From Galeruca laticollis (taxonomy: Eukaryota; Arthropoda; Insecta; Coleoptera; Chrysomelidae), in contig OY998176.1 in the NCBI GenBank assembly GCA_963921935.1, positions 143,326,305 through 143,390,304 of the forward strand: 64,000 nt of DNA. The letters run 5' to 3'. Position numbers and translations under genes: made by a program. Below the pieces are notes generated by a model that did no database searches, had not been told where the DNA came from, and was given only the letters and a program-made list of their open reading frames with translations. Of the stretch, positions 43,463-55,469 are shown in pieces. The number at the start of each line of letters is the position of its first letter. Position 1 is the first letter of the stretch.

Positions 43463-44975
43463 TTATTTGGAATATCTTCTTAATTGGTCTTCCAGCTGAT
43501 TTTCATTATTATCTCCATTGTTAAACATCTCTAAGTCAATATTTCTATCATTATCTCGTTGCAGAGGTACATTGTATTGTATACACATATTGTGTAGAAC
43601 AACGCATGCGTTAATTATGCGACAAGCAACATCAGGTTTGTAATGCAAAACTCTATCTTTGTGGAGACATCGAAATCTCATCTTCAGTACACCGTTACAT
43701 GTTTATATTTTAATTCTAGTAGATCTTTGAGATCTATTGTAATTATACTCCGGAGTTCCTATAAGTGGTTCGTATTCCAGCGGTTTCATCAACCAAGTTC
43801 TTTGTGGATACCCAGAGTCACCTAAAATATTGAAACAAAAATTTAGAGCTTTTACTATTTTATTAAAGTGCTTTTATATTGAGCCGATATGTTTGCACTT
43901 TTTAATGCGGTAAAATAAAATATAAAAGCACTCTACTAAAAAAAAATATTTGTTTACTTTAATTTTTATTTATGAATGTTTGTCCATCTTATACATGTAA
44001 ATTTGTAACATTTTACTTACCTAATAAGTAATACTCCAAATGTCCTTCTGTATGTAGGTTTTTTAATAACTGCAATACATTAGAATTAGCCCAAATAAAT
44101 GAATTGTGGGTACTGCCTGGGTAACGTGCAACAACATTTGTTATCTTCAACTACATATTGTATGCACAGTTGTGAAAGAAAATATAAATTTATTTAATAA
44201 AGAGACATGTGCCTATAGTATTACACAAAACATAATATCTTACCAATTGAACATTTATCGAATGATAACCTTTTCGATTAACATATAAATGTTCGGGATA
44301 TTCTTAATCATTGATTTTTGGAGTGTGTATTGATACATGCGTGCACTCTATACACCCTATCACTCCTGGGAAGTTATGATCTTCATAAAATCTAAAAAAA
44401 ATAATTATTAATAAATAAATTTTTAATATATTGAGTTCAAGTGTAGGCATCAATGAATGGAAAAAATTACTTCATACATACTTAAGTCTTACTGCATTCA
44501 TTTCGTCAAAATTTCTGGGAAATCGCACCCAAGAATTAAAAATACCAGGAGTATTTAGGGCAGCAGAGACTTCCTCTATGCATATTGATGCAGATGACTG
44601 TGATACCGATAAAAAAATATTTAGCCCAATATCCATTTGATATCCTCCACTTCCAAAAAATCTTGCTATCTTGCTACCAAAACCTTAAAATTTTTAAATT
44701 ACAGTTATAGCTTAAATACACTATATTTGGTAGTAAACTTACTCTAATTTCAACAGCTAAATCTGTAGCTTTTCTCTGAGGTCTCATCAATGGTGTTAGT
44801 AAATCGACAATAAATCTGCCAAGTTCCTTGGAAACCTAAATGTTTTTATATATTGCTGTTCACTTAGCACCTCAAAAGGATTTACATTTTTAAATACATT
44901 ACGAGCTTGCACTGCTTCGTCTGCTATTTCTAAAAGTTCGATATTTCTAATACGAGTATATTGCAAATCATCCAT
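43463..44975 (-). pseudogene. Harbinger DDE nuclease, multi-exon
   Basis: Starting at ATG 44975 (MDDLQYTRIRNIELLEIADE), exon-like 1 carries FEVLSEQQYIKTFRFPRNL and ends at GTAAGT near 44740. Further exons give KFFGSGGYQMDIG, then GVIGCIECTHVSI (first catalytic position, normally GTH context with Asp, here Glu), and RKGYHSINVQL. ARYPGSTHNSFIW, then DSGYPQRTWLMKPLEYEPLI, and the C-terminus FRCLHKDRVLHYKPDVACRI, NACVVLHNMCI follow. Splice-like sites separate most pieces. A small frameshift lies near 44825. It is probably inactive. Confidence 0.75.
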
Positions 44976-45353
44976 TGCAATATTATCTTATTAAACTGCG
45001 ACACTTGAATAATTTTATTCGTAATCCACCACTACGACTATAAAACTGGACGAAACTAATAAAAAACAATACTCACAACAATTACTTTGAATAAGAAATT
45101 GGAAAATGTAAAACCGAAAATGACAGATATGTCTAAAACACAAATGAAAGTGATGTGTGCGCACGATTTGTCGGATATACGAATGGTGATGACCACTCGC
45201 TGTTTTTGTGAGTATACGCAGCTCATGCGACTGGTCGAGAATACCAAATTCACACAACCGTTCGCAAGTGTTAAACATGCCAACAACCTTGAAACACGGA
45301 GTACATAAAGGTACTCTGTGCTTGAAACTTGCGAACGGTCAAGAATAGCGCTG

Positions 45354-45413
45354 CTGGTCAGACTCACTCGATCGTAGACCTTCTGTCTCTACTAAGTTTA
45401 TTTCATCCTGCAT
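45354..45413 (-). pseudogene. piggyBac-like transposase, start codon segment
   Basis: ATG at 45413-45411 opens MQDEINLVETEGLRSSESDQ, which reaches the Harbinger target duplication. The acidic sequence continues in frame at 40592 beyond the element. This places the original start of the piggyBac-like gene 4.8 kb away from its body. Confidence 0.7.
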
Positions 45414-45557
45414 TTCACTTAGCACTCGTCAACGGACGATTTGTAACATACTTTGGACGTTTACGTGTATTTATACCACTTGAACTGAAAAAAATTCCTC
45501 AATTTGTTGGGTCTCCTTGTACGTATTATAGGCCGAAATCAATGAAATTTCATAATA

Positions 45558-47729
45558 CAGTACAGTCTCTATAATCCGGCCGTGCGCCACTCCGGCACGT
45601 CCAGTAATCCGGCACTCGGTGTCGGAGGAGGGGTCAGCTGTTTTCATGTTTCTGCATGTCTAGGGTAGAGCGCCTCGAAGTAAACAAGTCAGTCGCATTA
45701 CACCTGCCGTGAATGACTATTAGTGTCTGTGCCTTTTTCCTGTAGTGCCTACGGATTTGGTATTTTGAAAATACGCCATGTCGGACAAACGGAAACATGT
45801 CACCTTAACTTTAGATAAGAAGTACGAAATTTTAAAACGTTTGGAAAAAGGTGAAAAGTTAGCTCATTTGTCTAAGGAGTACAACATTGGCCGTGCGACA
45901 ATACACGACATAAAACAGAAGAAGGACCGAATTGAGTCGTTTTTCCAGAGTAAAGAATCATCTTCCAGTGTAAGAAAAACTTTGAAAACAGGTAGAAGAT
46001 GCACTCTATGCTTGGTTCATGCAAGAAAGAAACAGGCACACGCCTTTTTCAGGTGAAATTCTTATGGAAAAGGCTAAGTTTTTTATCATAAAATTATGAA
46101 AAAGGATGACTTTTGTGCAAGTGTGGGTTGGCTTGACAAATTCAAAAGGCGTTTTGGAATTCGATTGTTAACTTTAACCGGTGAGAAGCTTTCATGTGAT
46201 GTAGAATCTGTTGGGCCCTTTGTTGAAAAATTTAAAAAAATCGTTGATCAAATGGACCTAGGCCCAGATCAAGTCTATAACGCAGACGAGAGTGGTTTGT
46301 TTTGGCGCCTTTTGCCAAAAAAAACATTCGTTCATAGGGCTGAAGCTAGTGCTCCTGGCCGCAAATTGGCTAAAGACAGAATTACTTTCATGCCGTGCGC
46401 TAATGCTAGCGGCACTCATAAGCTAGATATGCTTGTCATTGGGAAATCAAAAAATCCCAGGGTTTTTAAAAATGTAAATTTGCCTGTTTTATACAAAAAC
46501 CAAACTAAGGGATGGATGACCAAAACACTTTTCAGCGAATGGTTCCATATAAACTTTGTTCCTTCAGTAAGAAAGTTTTTGAAAAAACAGAACTTGCCCC
46601 AGAAAGCCATATTGGTTCTTGACAACTGTCCTGGACATCCTGATGCAGAGGACTTAAAATCTGAAGATGGTCTAATATGCACGTTATTTTTGCCCCCAAA
46701 TGTAACTCCGTTACTTCAACCAATGGACCAGAACGTAATTCAGACTGTAAAAACAAGTTACAAAAAAAGCCTGTTGTACAGTGTTTTGTCAAAAGAGGAA
46801 AGTGTTGTTCAATCCTTGAAAAGCGCTAATCTCAAAGATGTTGTTTTTAACCTAGCAGGTGCTTGGAAAAACCTTTCAACAAAAACACTTGTTTGTTCAT
46901 GGGTGAAGCTGTGGCCTTCTCTTACTTTATTAGATGCATTCAAAATTAAGAGGAAAAATGACTCTGATACTCAGCTAAACAAAGAAACCGATATTGAGCT
47001 AAATAACTTAAGAGAGGCAATTTCTGAGCAACTTTTGGATGATGCAGACGACCTGACAACAGCTGATGTGAACAGCTGGTTAGCTGGAGACAATGAAGAA
47101 CAACATCAGATCATGACAGATGACGAGATCATAGCAGACGTACTGGACAACAGTGACGAGGACGAGACGGAGGGGGGTTCTATAGAAATTCTTACCCATC
47201 CACACACAGTGAACAACGAGAAGGCTGTGAATGCTCTTGCTACTGCTATCACATGGGCTGAGGAAAATGGCGCGGAAGTATCTGACATTCTAATGTTAAA
47301 GCGACTACAGGAAAATGCTTTGAGGATTTCTTTAAATGCCAAAAAACAAAAAACTATTAAACACTTTTTCCCACTTACATATTTAAGCTCTTCGTAATTG
47401 TGTTAAATCTAGTTTTAAACAAACCGTTTTTTTACATTGACCTTAACTGTGTTTTGCTTATAATATTTTTATCGATTTATACATAATATTATGTAATGAT
47501 TTTTATACTGTACTGGTTAATTAATAGTCATTCTAATAACCATTGATAATAAAATCATATTATTTTTTACAATACATACTGTACCTATATTTTAACTTGT
47601 TTTGTAGTAATTATACGATGTTTTTATGGTCCATTTAGCTTTTTTTTACCATATCTCCACTAATCCGGCAATTTCGGCAATCCGGCACTACCGATCTCAA
47701 TATAGGGCCGGATTAGCGAGATCCTACTG
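45558..47729 (+). mobile_element. Tigger/pogo DNA transposon
   Basis: Termini CAGTACAGTCTC and GAGATCCTACTG are imperfect inverted repeats of equal length, each running into TAATCCGGC. TA flanks both ends (45556-45557, 47730-47731). Several ATCCGGCA/CCGGCAC subterminal motifs lie inside both ends. The element is 2,172 bp and holds one transposase gene. Confidence 0.9.
45778..47397 (+). pseudogene. Tigger (pogo-like) transposase
   Basis: The N-terminal psq/CENP-B-type helix-turn-helix reads LTLDKKYEILKRLEKGEKL and SKEYNIGRATIHDIK. Frame changes near 45990 and 46085 break the second DNA-binding helix region. From 46096 a 433-residue frame is intact, with ASVGWLDKFKRRFGI and the three aspartates in YNADESGLFW, LVLDNCPGHP and PLLQPMDQNVIQ. 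The tail is acidic (DDEIIADVLDNSDEDE) and ends in KTIKHFF. A complete catalytic domain with complete termini makes this the best preserved DNA transposon in the window. Confidence 0.9.
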
Positions 47730-47731
47730 TA

Positions 47732-48059
47732 TATCTATCGAAAAATGAAAACTTTGGATGATAACAATTATAACAAAACCTATACTGAAAAATCAATAAT
47801 TTTATTCATATTTCATTTTTATAACTTACTATATCGATAATACACTGCTTACTTACCCTGGGATATTTTTATTATCCATATTTCAGTAAGTTAACGACAC
47901 AGAAGTTCTTTTGTTTCACAATATAAACACAGAACCTTAAAATTTACAGGTGTTCGAAACAAGTGCCACTATGTCTTTCAGAACCTAACTACCAATATAC
48001 TAATAAAATATTTGAGATAGAGAGAGAGAAGTTCGAGAGATTTTCTGGTGGGTTTGTTG
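47732..48059. other. short non-coding interval
   Basis: No feature is recognised except a short GA run near 48019. Confidence 0.4.
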
Positions 48060-50285
48060 GTTTTGGGGGTTTTCGAGATAAGGCCCTGATATAGGATGCG
48101 GTTCCTCTGCAGGGCGGGGTTGGAGGCTTTTTTTATTAATGGGGTTTGTGTGTGCGTTCGGGGGGGGGGGGGGGGTTGGCGGGTTGTGTTTGTGTTGGTG
48201 TTGATAGAGTGGATGGTTGGTCGAAGAATTCGAGGGGAGGCTGTAGTTTATTGTTTGTGTAGAATTGATTTGAGTTGGGGCTTCGCGGATTTAAGTAGAA
48301 GTGCTTTCACTCCTGATGGAAGTGAAAGCGAAGTGAGCACGCCTGCCTATGTTTGTGATAGAGCAGTGGTGATGGACGGAATTAGGTGACGAAGAGTGTC
48401 GGCTATGATGTCCCTCGAGTTGGGAATGGCGTTCATTAGGGTGACGGTAAGGAGTTCTATGATGATTTTGGAGTCTGTAGAGAGTTTGAAGGGAACTGGT
48501 GGCTTTTCGAGGGTGACTGGGGCGGTTTCTTGGGGGGTGTTTGGTGTGGTTGGCCTATGGGGGCAGCGAGGGAGGAAAGCGGCGTGAGGTTCGCCGCAAT
48601 TGGTGCAAGTAGGAGTACCGGACTTGGGGCATTTTTCGATGCGGTGACCGGTCTGGCCGTAGGAAGGGCAAATCGGTTGAGACCGACAAGAATCGGAAGA
48701 GTGTCCGGATTTGGTGCATCGGTTGCAATATTTTAGGACGGGGGGCAGAGGGTTGGCGTTGGATGATTCGCACTGGTGTGGAAAGCCAAAGAATGAAATG
48801 CCGGAAGTGAGGGCTTGGTGGTAGTGGATCTCAGAGTGTGGGATGATGCGGAACATTGAGGTGGGTTTATTTGTGGCTTTGGCGATAATTCGCCAAGTTT
48901 TGGTCAACGGGAATTCTTGATCGTGAAGAATTTCTTCGAATTCTTCGAGAGGGATCGTTGGATCTACATTCCTGCAGACAAGTGAGAAAGAGGGTATTAG
49001 GGTTTTGACTGGTTGGGGTGGACGTTGAGTGGAGTTTAGAATGTGAATAGTGATGTTGGGGTCACCAGTGGAGTTTTGGATTCTTCTAAGGATTGTGTTT
49101 ACTGACAACGTGGAAGAGGTTTTGAGGAGGGCTGTTCTATTGAAGTTAGCTTTGAGATATAGTATGTGTCCGTTGAGAAGTTCGAGAGTGTTTAAAAGGG
49201 TAAAAAGAGATTTTTGGGCTGAATATTGGGGTGGGAGGTTTCTGAGGTTCAGAGTTTGGGTGTATGTTGTGATGTTGGCGGGGGTTGGTGTGGAGTTGTT
49301 GAGGGAGGTAGGAGCTGGGGTTGATCGGGGTTTTGTTTTCCCGACGAGGGTGAAATCATCCTCGCCGGGGATGGATGGTTGTCGGACGATTGAGGGAGTG
49401 TGGGCGGGGAACTTACAGAGGAGGCGTAAGTCCTGGAGGGGGATGTGATGGAAGTGTGTTTTGGGGTTGATGTGGAGGGGTTTTGAGGGTTTGAGGTTGG
49501 AGTGGAAAAGTTTTGGGAGGATGAATTACTAGATTCTTGTCTGGAGAGGTGGTTCATTTCGTCTGTTTGTCTTTGTAAGGTTTGAAAGTTTGGGGTTGAC
49601 GTGGAGGGGTTTGGGGTTGACGTGGAGAGGTTTGGGGAAGATGGATTGGAAGCTTGCAGTAAGGATGTATGGAGTCTAATTGTATCTCCGATATCGTCAA
49701 GTGTCCGTCGTAGGTATAGGGCTGTCGTGGGGTCGGCTATGGGATCCAGGTTATTACATTTTTGTTCGAGTTCGTAAAAACTTCGGGTGATGACGTCAAC
49801 GTCGGTGATTAGGGGTGTGGTGCTTTGGGATGTGGTGCGTTGTGATCTGTGGGTGCGCCTGGAGGACATTTTGGGTGTTTTTAGTTATGAATAGGTGTGG
49901 ATGGCTGTGAAAGTTAATACCAACAGCGGGCTCACTGCTGGAGGGAGTTGCCTCCCCAGTTAAGGGTGTCCTGACTTATTAACTTTCGTGGGTGTTGTAT
50001 ATTTACCTGGGTTAATATCCTTCCTACGTCTGGTGTGGATTTTTTTATGTTGTGGTAGTTGCGGGTTTCTTCAGGGTTTCATAAATATAATTTGTTTCGA
50101 AAGAAACAGTTTTAACACTTCCAAGTATTACAAGAAATGTCGAACTAAAAAGTTCGACAGAACACGTGAGTTCGTAGATTTTTTGGTGGAGGCGTCCAAG
50201 TTGCCATTGAGCTCGACTACGAGTTGGTTTGAATCAGTGACTAACTCTGCTATTACACCTTCCTCTAACGTTTGACTGGAACAAG
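48060..50285 (-). mobile_element. LINE (Jockey/I-like) 5' part with ORF1
   Basis: It is read on minus: a 5' region at ~50285-49870, then ORF1. The plus strand is markedly G-rich here, unlike the surroundings, including a 16-G run at 48160-48175. No ORF2 (endonuclease or RT) follows at 48060, so the element is cut at its 3' side. A 410-bp relic of the same sequence lies at 63097-63500. Confidence 0.7.
48347..49869 (-). pseudogene. LINE ORF1 with CCHC zinc knuckles
   Basis: The N-terminal part (49869-49249) is Ser/Thr/Pro-rich with repeats of PSTSTPN. After a frame break near 49250, 49108-48347 reads a nucleic-acid-binding segment and three knuckle-like motifs: CNRCTKSGHSSDSC, CPSYGQTGHRIEKC (the second Cys of the motif is replaced) and CTNCGEPHAAFLPRC. 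Such ORF1 proteins bind element RNA. No stop interrupts the second half. The first and second halves are in different frames. Confidence 0.7.
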
Positions 50286-50392
50286 TGAAAATATTTGATA
50301 TTTCAGACCATTTATATACACGACGAGCAAACATCATTCCTTAGCTCCGCTCGGCGATGAAATATCATGCAATAAAATATATGAAATTATGT

Positions 50393-50448
50393 ACCAGTGA
50401 AGTGGTAGTTCGTATCACATAGTAAACTCGAACTACCAGTGCACTGGT
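50393..50448. repeat. 20-bp inverted repeat
   Basis: ACCAGTGAAGTGGTAGTTCG (50393-50412) and CGAACTACCAGTGCACTGGT (50429-50448) are inverted copies with two mismatches, separated by 16 bp. The unit CCAGTG(C/A)A(C/G)TGG is itself near-palindromic. Confidence 0.85.
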
Positions 50449-50683
50449 AGTCCGGATTCAACGTGTTAATCAATTATAATCTAAAATTTGAAAAAATAGG
50501 TAACTAAACAACTTTGGCAATCGACATTTTTGGCAGCTGACAATTGTTGCTAAATAGCGTTTTCTATTTTCTCCTTAAAAAGTGCCACAAAATACACTTC
50601 TGGCTCTAACAATTGATAATCAACGACCATATTAGTCGTTTCGTTCACTTTAGAGGATTTCGATGCATTTTGATGTCTGCACT

Positions 50684-50968
50684 TATTAGTGTCAAATACT
50701 TCAAAGTTACCAAAGGTTGACACTTATAACAGAGAAACCAAGACTCCTGCGACACGACAAGAGAAAGAAGATTTTCTAACCTAACTTTGGTAGTTTTATT
50801 TTATGTAATCTACTTACTTTGTTTTAGATTTGTCATGTCAGAACACATTTTATTAGTTTTCTGACGTTTATTGTACTGTTCTTAAATAAAAAATAATATC
50901 ACATCATTTTGAGTAGTGTGTTACGAATCAAGACGTGAAATTCTAAAAATATAGACGATCCCACAACA
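50684..50968 (+). repeat. BEL/Pao 5' LTR
   Basis: It matches 55227-55464 over its whole length except for ~47 extra bases (about 50737-50790) and a few substitutions. It ends ACAACA. GCACT precedes it (50679-50683). A TGGTCCATCG motif at 50971 is the likely primer-binding site. Confidence 0.9.
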
Positions 50969-51639
50969 TATGGTCCATCGAAATCGGATAGAATTTACTG
51001 GAAACTGGACACAAGGCCTTTATTCAATTAGCTATAACAGGATTTATTCAAGTCAGTGCTTTCCATTTTACCTATATTCCTACTGTCCTATCCTATTAAT
51101 AAGCGGTATTCTGCTTGACACATACTTATTACATTTTCACATAGTTACAACGTAGGACATCACACTACATTTAACAACAAAAGCTGTAAGAGTCAATTCA
51201 CTCATTACACTGCATTTCTAATACTTGGAGATGTCGTAACTTATTCAAAGATTTGTTATTTAAAATTGGGCATAGTTATACATTTCATACTGAAACTTTA
51301 ACCATGTATAATCAAAATAAAATTAAACGTACGTCAGCAAAAGGCTCTTTAACAAGATTTACTAAATATTTTCATTCTTTCCCGCGCCCCCAATATGTAC
51401 GAATTTGAATTCCCGTAACCATTACTTTTCTTCACCCCGTATATTAGAAGTTACACTCCATATAGATCATGAATAAAAAAATATCTTTCTTCTCCTCTAC
51501 TCAATATTTCCTTAACTACGTAAATATCCATTTTTAACGCCCCTTTCACATAAAAACCCACATAATTTCTGCCTTAAAATTATTTCATAATATCTAATCA
51601 ACAACTCTTCAAAGTCAATAAACTGTATTATTTTACCCC

Positions 51640-52920
51640 AAATTACAGGCCACTTGCCATCCTTACCACTTGAATTGAGTACACTAAACATTCCTGACAA
51701 TTGCGCTGGCTGATCCCACGTTCTACCAACCTGTTCCAATTGATTTGTTGATCGGTGCTGATACCTTTTGAGAACTTTTATGTATAGGCCAGATGAAACT
51801 AGGCAATAGCTTACCTACTTTACATAAAACAAAATTGGGATGGTTAGTTTCAGGCCCCATATTTACTAATAATCAAAAGTTTGTCACACACCACCGTTCT
51901 CTCTCCACTAATATTCTAGAATCTCAGCTTACAAAATTCTGGGAAATCGAGGAGGTTCCAAAGGCTTTATACCTTTCTGATGAAGAAAGACTCTGTGAGG
52001 AACAATACAGAAATACAAAGAAAATACACAATGACGGACGCTGCTTTATTGTCACAATACCACTAAAAAACAATCCTTCTGTACTTGGCGGTTCAAAAAA
52101 TACTGCTGTTCGCCGCTTTCTAAATTTAGAAAAGAAACTTGATAAGAATCTTGACATAAAAATACAATATCACAATTTCATAGACGAATATATACAACTC
52201 GGTCACATGTCTCTTGCTAATTCTCAAGTTGACGATTCAGGATTCTTCCTTCCACACCACTGTGTCTTAAAGGATAGCTCTACCACAACAAAATTACGTG
52301 TAGTTTTTGACGGTTCAGCAAAAACAACATCTGGACTATCACTCAATGATATCACCATGGTAAGCCCTAATATTCAAGATAACTTATTTTACATTCTTTT
52401 GAGGTTTCGGAAACATAATCACGTTTTGAGTGCTGATATAGTGAAAATGTATCGCCAGGTATTGGTAACACAAACACAAAGAAACTTACAAAAAATTATC
52501 TGGCGATTCGCACCCAACGACGACATTAAGACATATCAGCTAAATACTGTGACTTATGGCACTGCATCGGCTGCCTTCTTATCTATTAGATCACTTCATG
52601 AAATAGCTTATCGTCATTTAAGTGAATTACCTGACATATGTAACGTTATATTACATGATTTCTATGTTGAAGATCTCCTCACTGGAGCCAATACTGCAGA
52701 TGAAATATATAGCATTAAAGAAAGGTTTTCTGAACTTTTATTGAAATATGGTTTTCCTCTAGGAAAATGGAATTCTAACGTAAAGAATTTTGAGCTCAAG
52801 GCGGATTCTAGTACTTTACATATCGGTGATAAAACCCCAAACAAAACGTTAGGCCTGCTTTGGAATCCTTCTAATTACTGCTTACAATTTTCCATCAACG
52901 TTTCTATCAAAGATTACTAA
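51640..52920 (+). pseudogene. BEL/Pao protease end and reverse transcriptase
   Basis: 51640-51792 reads ALADPTFYQPVPIDLLIGAD, the end of the protease/linker, then a TGA. The RT frame 51793-52920 contains HKTKLGWLVSGP, HHCVLKDSSTTTKLRVVFDG, VLSADIVKMYRQV and FYVEDLLTGANTADE. The usual YVDD is YVED, changing one catalytic residue. It stops at 52920 and is continued in another frame. It would copy element RNA to DNA. Confidence 0.9.
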
Positions 52921-53794
52921 AAGACAAATACTATCCTCTACTGCACATATATTTGACCCACTTGGACTATTATCTCCTGTCACGGTTACAGCAAAAATAA
53001 TTTTGCAAGGACTTTGGAAATTGAAAATTTCCTGGGATGAATCTGTACCTAGTGACCTACATACTACTTGGTCTAACTACCACTCTCAATTGCGCAATAT
53101 CAATTGTCTAAAAATACCTAGACAAGTCATACTGTCTAACTTTATAACAAAACAGATACACGGATTCTGCGACGCATCACAAACAGCATATGGTGCTTGC
53201 ATTTACATTCGCTGTAGCGATTCTTTAGGAAATTGTACCTCTAATTTACTGTGTGCCAAAAAACGTGTGGCTCCAGTCAAATTAATTACTATACCAAGAC
53301 TTGAACTCTGTGGCGCACTCTTATTGGCAGAGCTACTTGAAAAGGTATCAAGTGCCTTCCATCCCAAGAATATCACATATTGGACTGATTCATCGATTTG
53401 TATAGCCGGGATAAATTCTTCACCGCACATTCTCAAAACTTTTGTCGCCAATCGTGTATCGCAAGTTCAGAATCTATCTAAAGCTCAATCATGGAAACAC
53501 GTGAATACCACGGCTAATCCAGCCGACTTAGTATCACGCGGAATTAGCACAACAGACCTAATAAATTCCGAATTTTTGTTTCACGGGCCATCGTGGCTAG
53601 CAAAACCAACTACATATTGGCCGTCATGTGACTTAACAAAGGTTAGCACTATTATTCATGATCTTCCAGAAGTTCGTACAAATATTTCATCATTTGCTAA
53701 TTACATAAATGATTTTGAAAATATTATTTCATGTATTGAACGGTTTTCAAGTTTCACAAAGCTTCAACGTACGTTTGCATATGTTTTACGATAG
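52921..53794 (+). pseudogene. BEL/Pao RNase H region
   Basis: ILSSTAHIFDPLGLLSPVTV-like sequence leads into 53003-53794 with FCDASQTAYGACIYIRC (RNase H first Asp), IPRLELCGALLLAEL (Glu) and YWTDSSICIAGI (Asp). HVNTTANPADLVSRG follows, as in BEL elements. A TAG at 53792-53794 ends this frame. Confidence 0.9.
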
Positions 53795-55196
53795 ATAAAC
53801 AACATTCGACCTAAAAACAAAAACTCTAAAAGACTTGGACCACTGACAACTCATGAACTTGAGAATTCCTTAACCTTTCTGGTTCGTTCCGTACAACGTC
53901 ATCATTTTCCCGATGACTACTACAATCTAGTCAACTCTAAGCCACTAGGAAAAAGGAGCAAACTCCTTAGCCTAACCCCTTTTTTTGACCATTCGAATTT
54001 GATAATACGGGTTGGCGGTCGTTTAGACAATTCTACTTTTAACTTTTCTAAAAAACATCCAATCATTCTCCCGTATAAGAACCACTTAACTTTAATCTTA
54101 ACACGCTCTGAACATTCCAGACTCTTACATGCAGGGCCACAAGCTCTTAGGGAAAGATTCTGACCACAGACTAGTGAAAAACGTGGTACGTGAATGTGTT
54201 AGATGTTTCAGATTCAATGCCAACCCTGAACAATACTTAATGGGCAATTTGCCATCATCTCGTATCACACCATCTCGTCCATTTTCTGTCTGCGGTCTAG
54301 ATTACGCCGGACCATTTTTACTTCGAGATCGAAAGGGAAGAAGCCCTAAAACTAATAAAACCTATGTAGTATTGTTTGTTTGCTTTGCTACAAAGACCCT
54401 GCTCTTAGAAGCTGTAAGTGACCTCACTTCCGAATGCTTTATTGCTTCCTTACTACGTTTTGTGTCTAGGAGAGGCAAATGCCATCAACTCCACTTAGAC
54501 AATGGTACAACTTTTGTTGGCGCAAACAATGAAATCAAATCATTTCTTAACACTAACAACAAATATGTTTCAGACAATCTCTCTAAGGAGGGTATACAGT
54601 GGCAATTTATTACCCCACAATCTCCTCATTTAGGAGGAATATGGGAATCTGGTGTAAGGTCTATTAAACACCACTTAAAACGTATAATGGGTGATGCAGC
54701 TCTTACTTTCGAAGAGTTTGTGATTGTATTGTGTCAAGTAGAAGCCTGTTTAAACTCCCGACCACTTTAACCATTATCCAATGATCAAAATGATTTGAAT
54801 CCCTTAACTCCTGCGCAGTTCCCAATAGGAGAATAATTGACGACAATCCCTGAACCAAGTCTTGTTAATATCAAAGAAAACAGACTCTCACGTTTTCAAA
54901 GAACGCAACAAATTGTCCAACACTTCTGGTGACGGTGGACCAAAGAATATATTTCACACCTTCAGACCAGGGTCAAATGGAAGGTAAATTATCCTCAGCT
55001 ACTTCAGGTAGGCACGTTGGTAATAGTCAAAGAAGACGGCCTCCCACCACTCAAATGGAAACTCTTACGAATCCTCCAAATCCACTCTGGCGTTGATAAC
55101 ATCATACGATCCGTAACCATGAGAATTGCCACGACCGAGCTGAAGCGTCCTGTAGTCAAGATATGCGTTCTACCCAACCAAGTCAATTCATTTTGA
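53795..55196 (+). pseudogene. BEL/Pao integrase and DUF5641-like tail
   Basis: The zinc-region sequence IIRVGGRLDNSTF and then CVRCFRFNANPEQ precede the core with VCGLDYAGPF (Asp), LHLDNGTTFVGAN (Asp) and GGIWESGVRSIKH (Glu), a DD35E integrase. A stop after ACLNSRPL (54768-54770) and one near 54838 break it. The tail LVIVKEDGLPPLKWKL matches the conserved C-terminal domain of BEL integrases and ends at 55196. A purine tract GGCGGGGACCTA precedes the 3' LTR. Confidence 0.9.
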
Positions 55197-55226
55197 AACC
55201 CTAAAGTGTTTCAAGGCGGGGACCTA

Positions 55227-55464
55227 TGTTAGTGTCAAATACTTCAAAGTTACCAAAGGTTGACACTTATAACAGAGGAACTTTGGTAGTTTTGTTTTAT
55301 GTAATCTACTTACTTTGTTTTAGATTTGTTATGACAAAACACATTTTATTACTTTTCTGACGTTTATTGTACTGTTCTTAAATAAAAAATAATATCACAT
55401 AATTTTGAGTAGTGTGTTACGAATCAAGACGTGAAATTCTAGAAATATAGACGAACCCACAACA
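55227..55464 (+). repeat. BEL/Pao 3' LTR
   Basis: It starts TGTTAGTGTC and ends ACAACA, followed by GCACT. It lacks the ~47-bp stretch found in the 5' LTR. Confidence 0.9.
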
Positions 55465-55469
55465 GCACT

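Larger units (their letters stand above)
40593..45353. mobile_element. PIF/Harbinger element with two genes, split by Penelope
   Basis: Ends CAGCGCTATTCT (40593) and AGAATAGCGCTG (to 45353) are inverted. CTG flanks both sides (40590-40592, 45354-45356) as a 3-bp target duplication. Subterminal TTCGCAA/GCGAACGG motifs recur at both ends. The element carries a Myb/SANT-like gene on plus and a nuclease gene on minus, convergent. A Penelope-like element sits between them. It is inserted inside the N-terminal coding region of the piggyBac-like gene, which resumes on both sides. Confidence 0.85.
50684..55464 (+). mobile_element. BEL/Pao LTR retrotransposon, gag deleted
   Basis: Two LTRs, a perfect 5-bp target duplication GCACT (50679-50683, 55465-55469) and BEL-type pol order define the element. 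About 670 bp between primer site and pol (50980-51640) shows no gag or zinc-knuckle coding, so gag and most of the protease are gone. Pol carries stops. It cannot be autonomous. Confidence 0.9.

Noticed and set aside
48396..48736. Plus-strand ORFs in the G-rich LINE region
   Set aside because: Antisense of LINE ORF1 zinc-knuckle coding; long only because the region is GC-rich.
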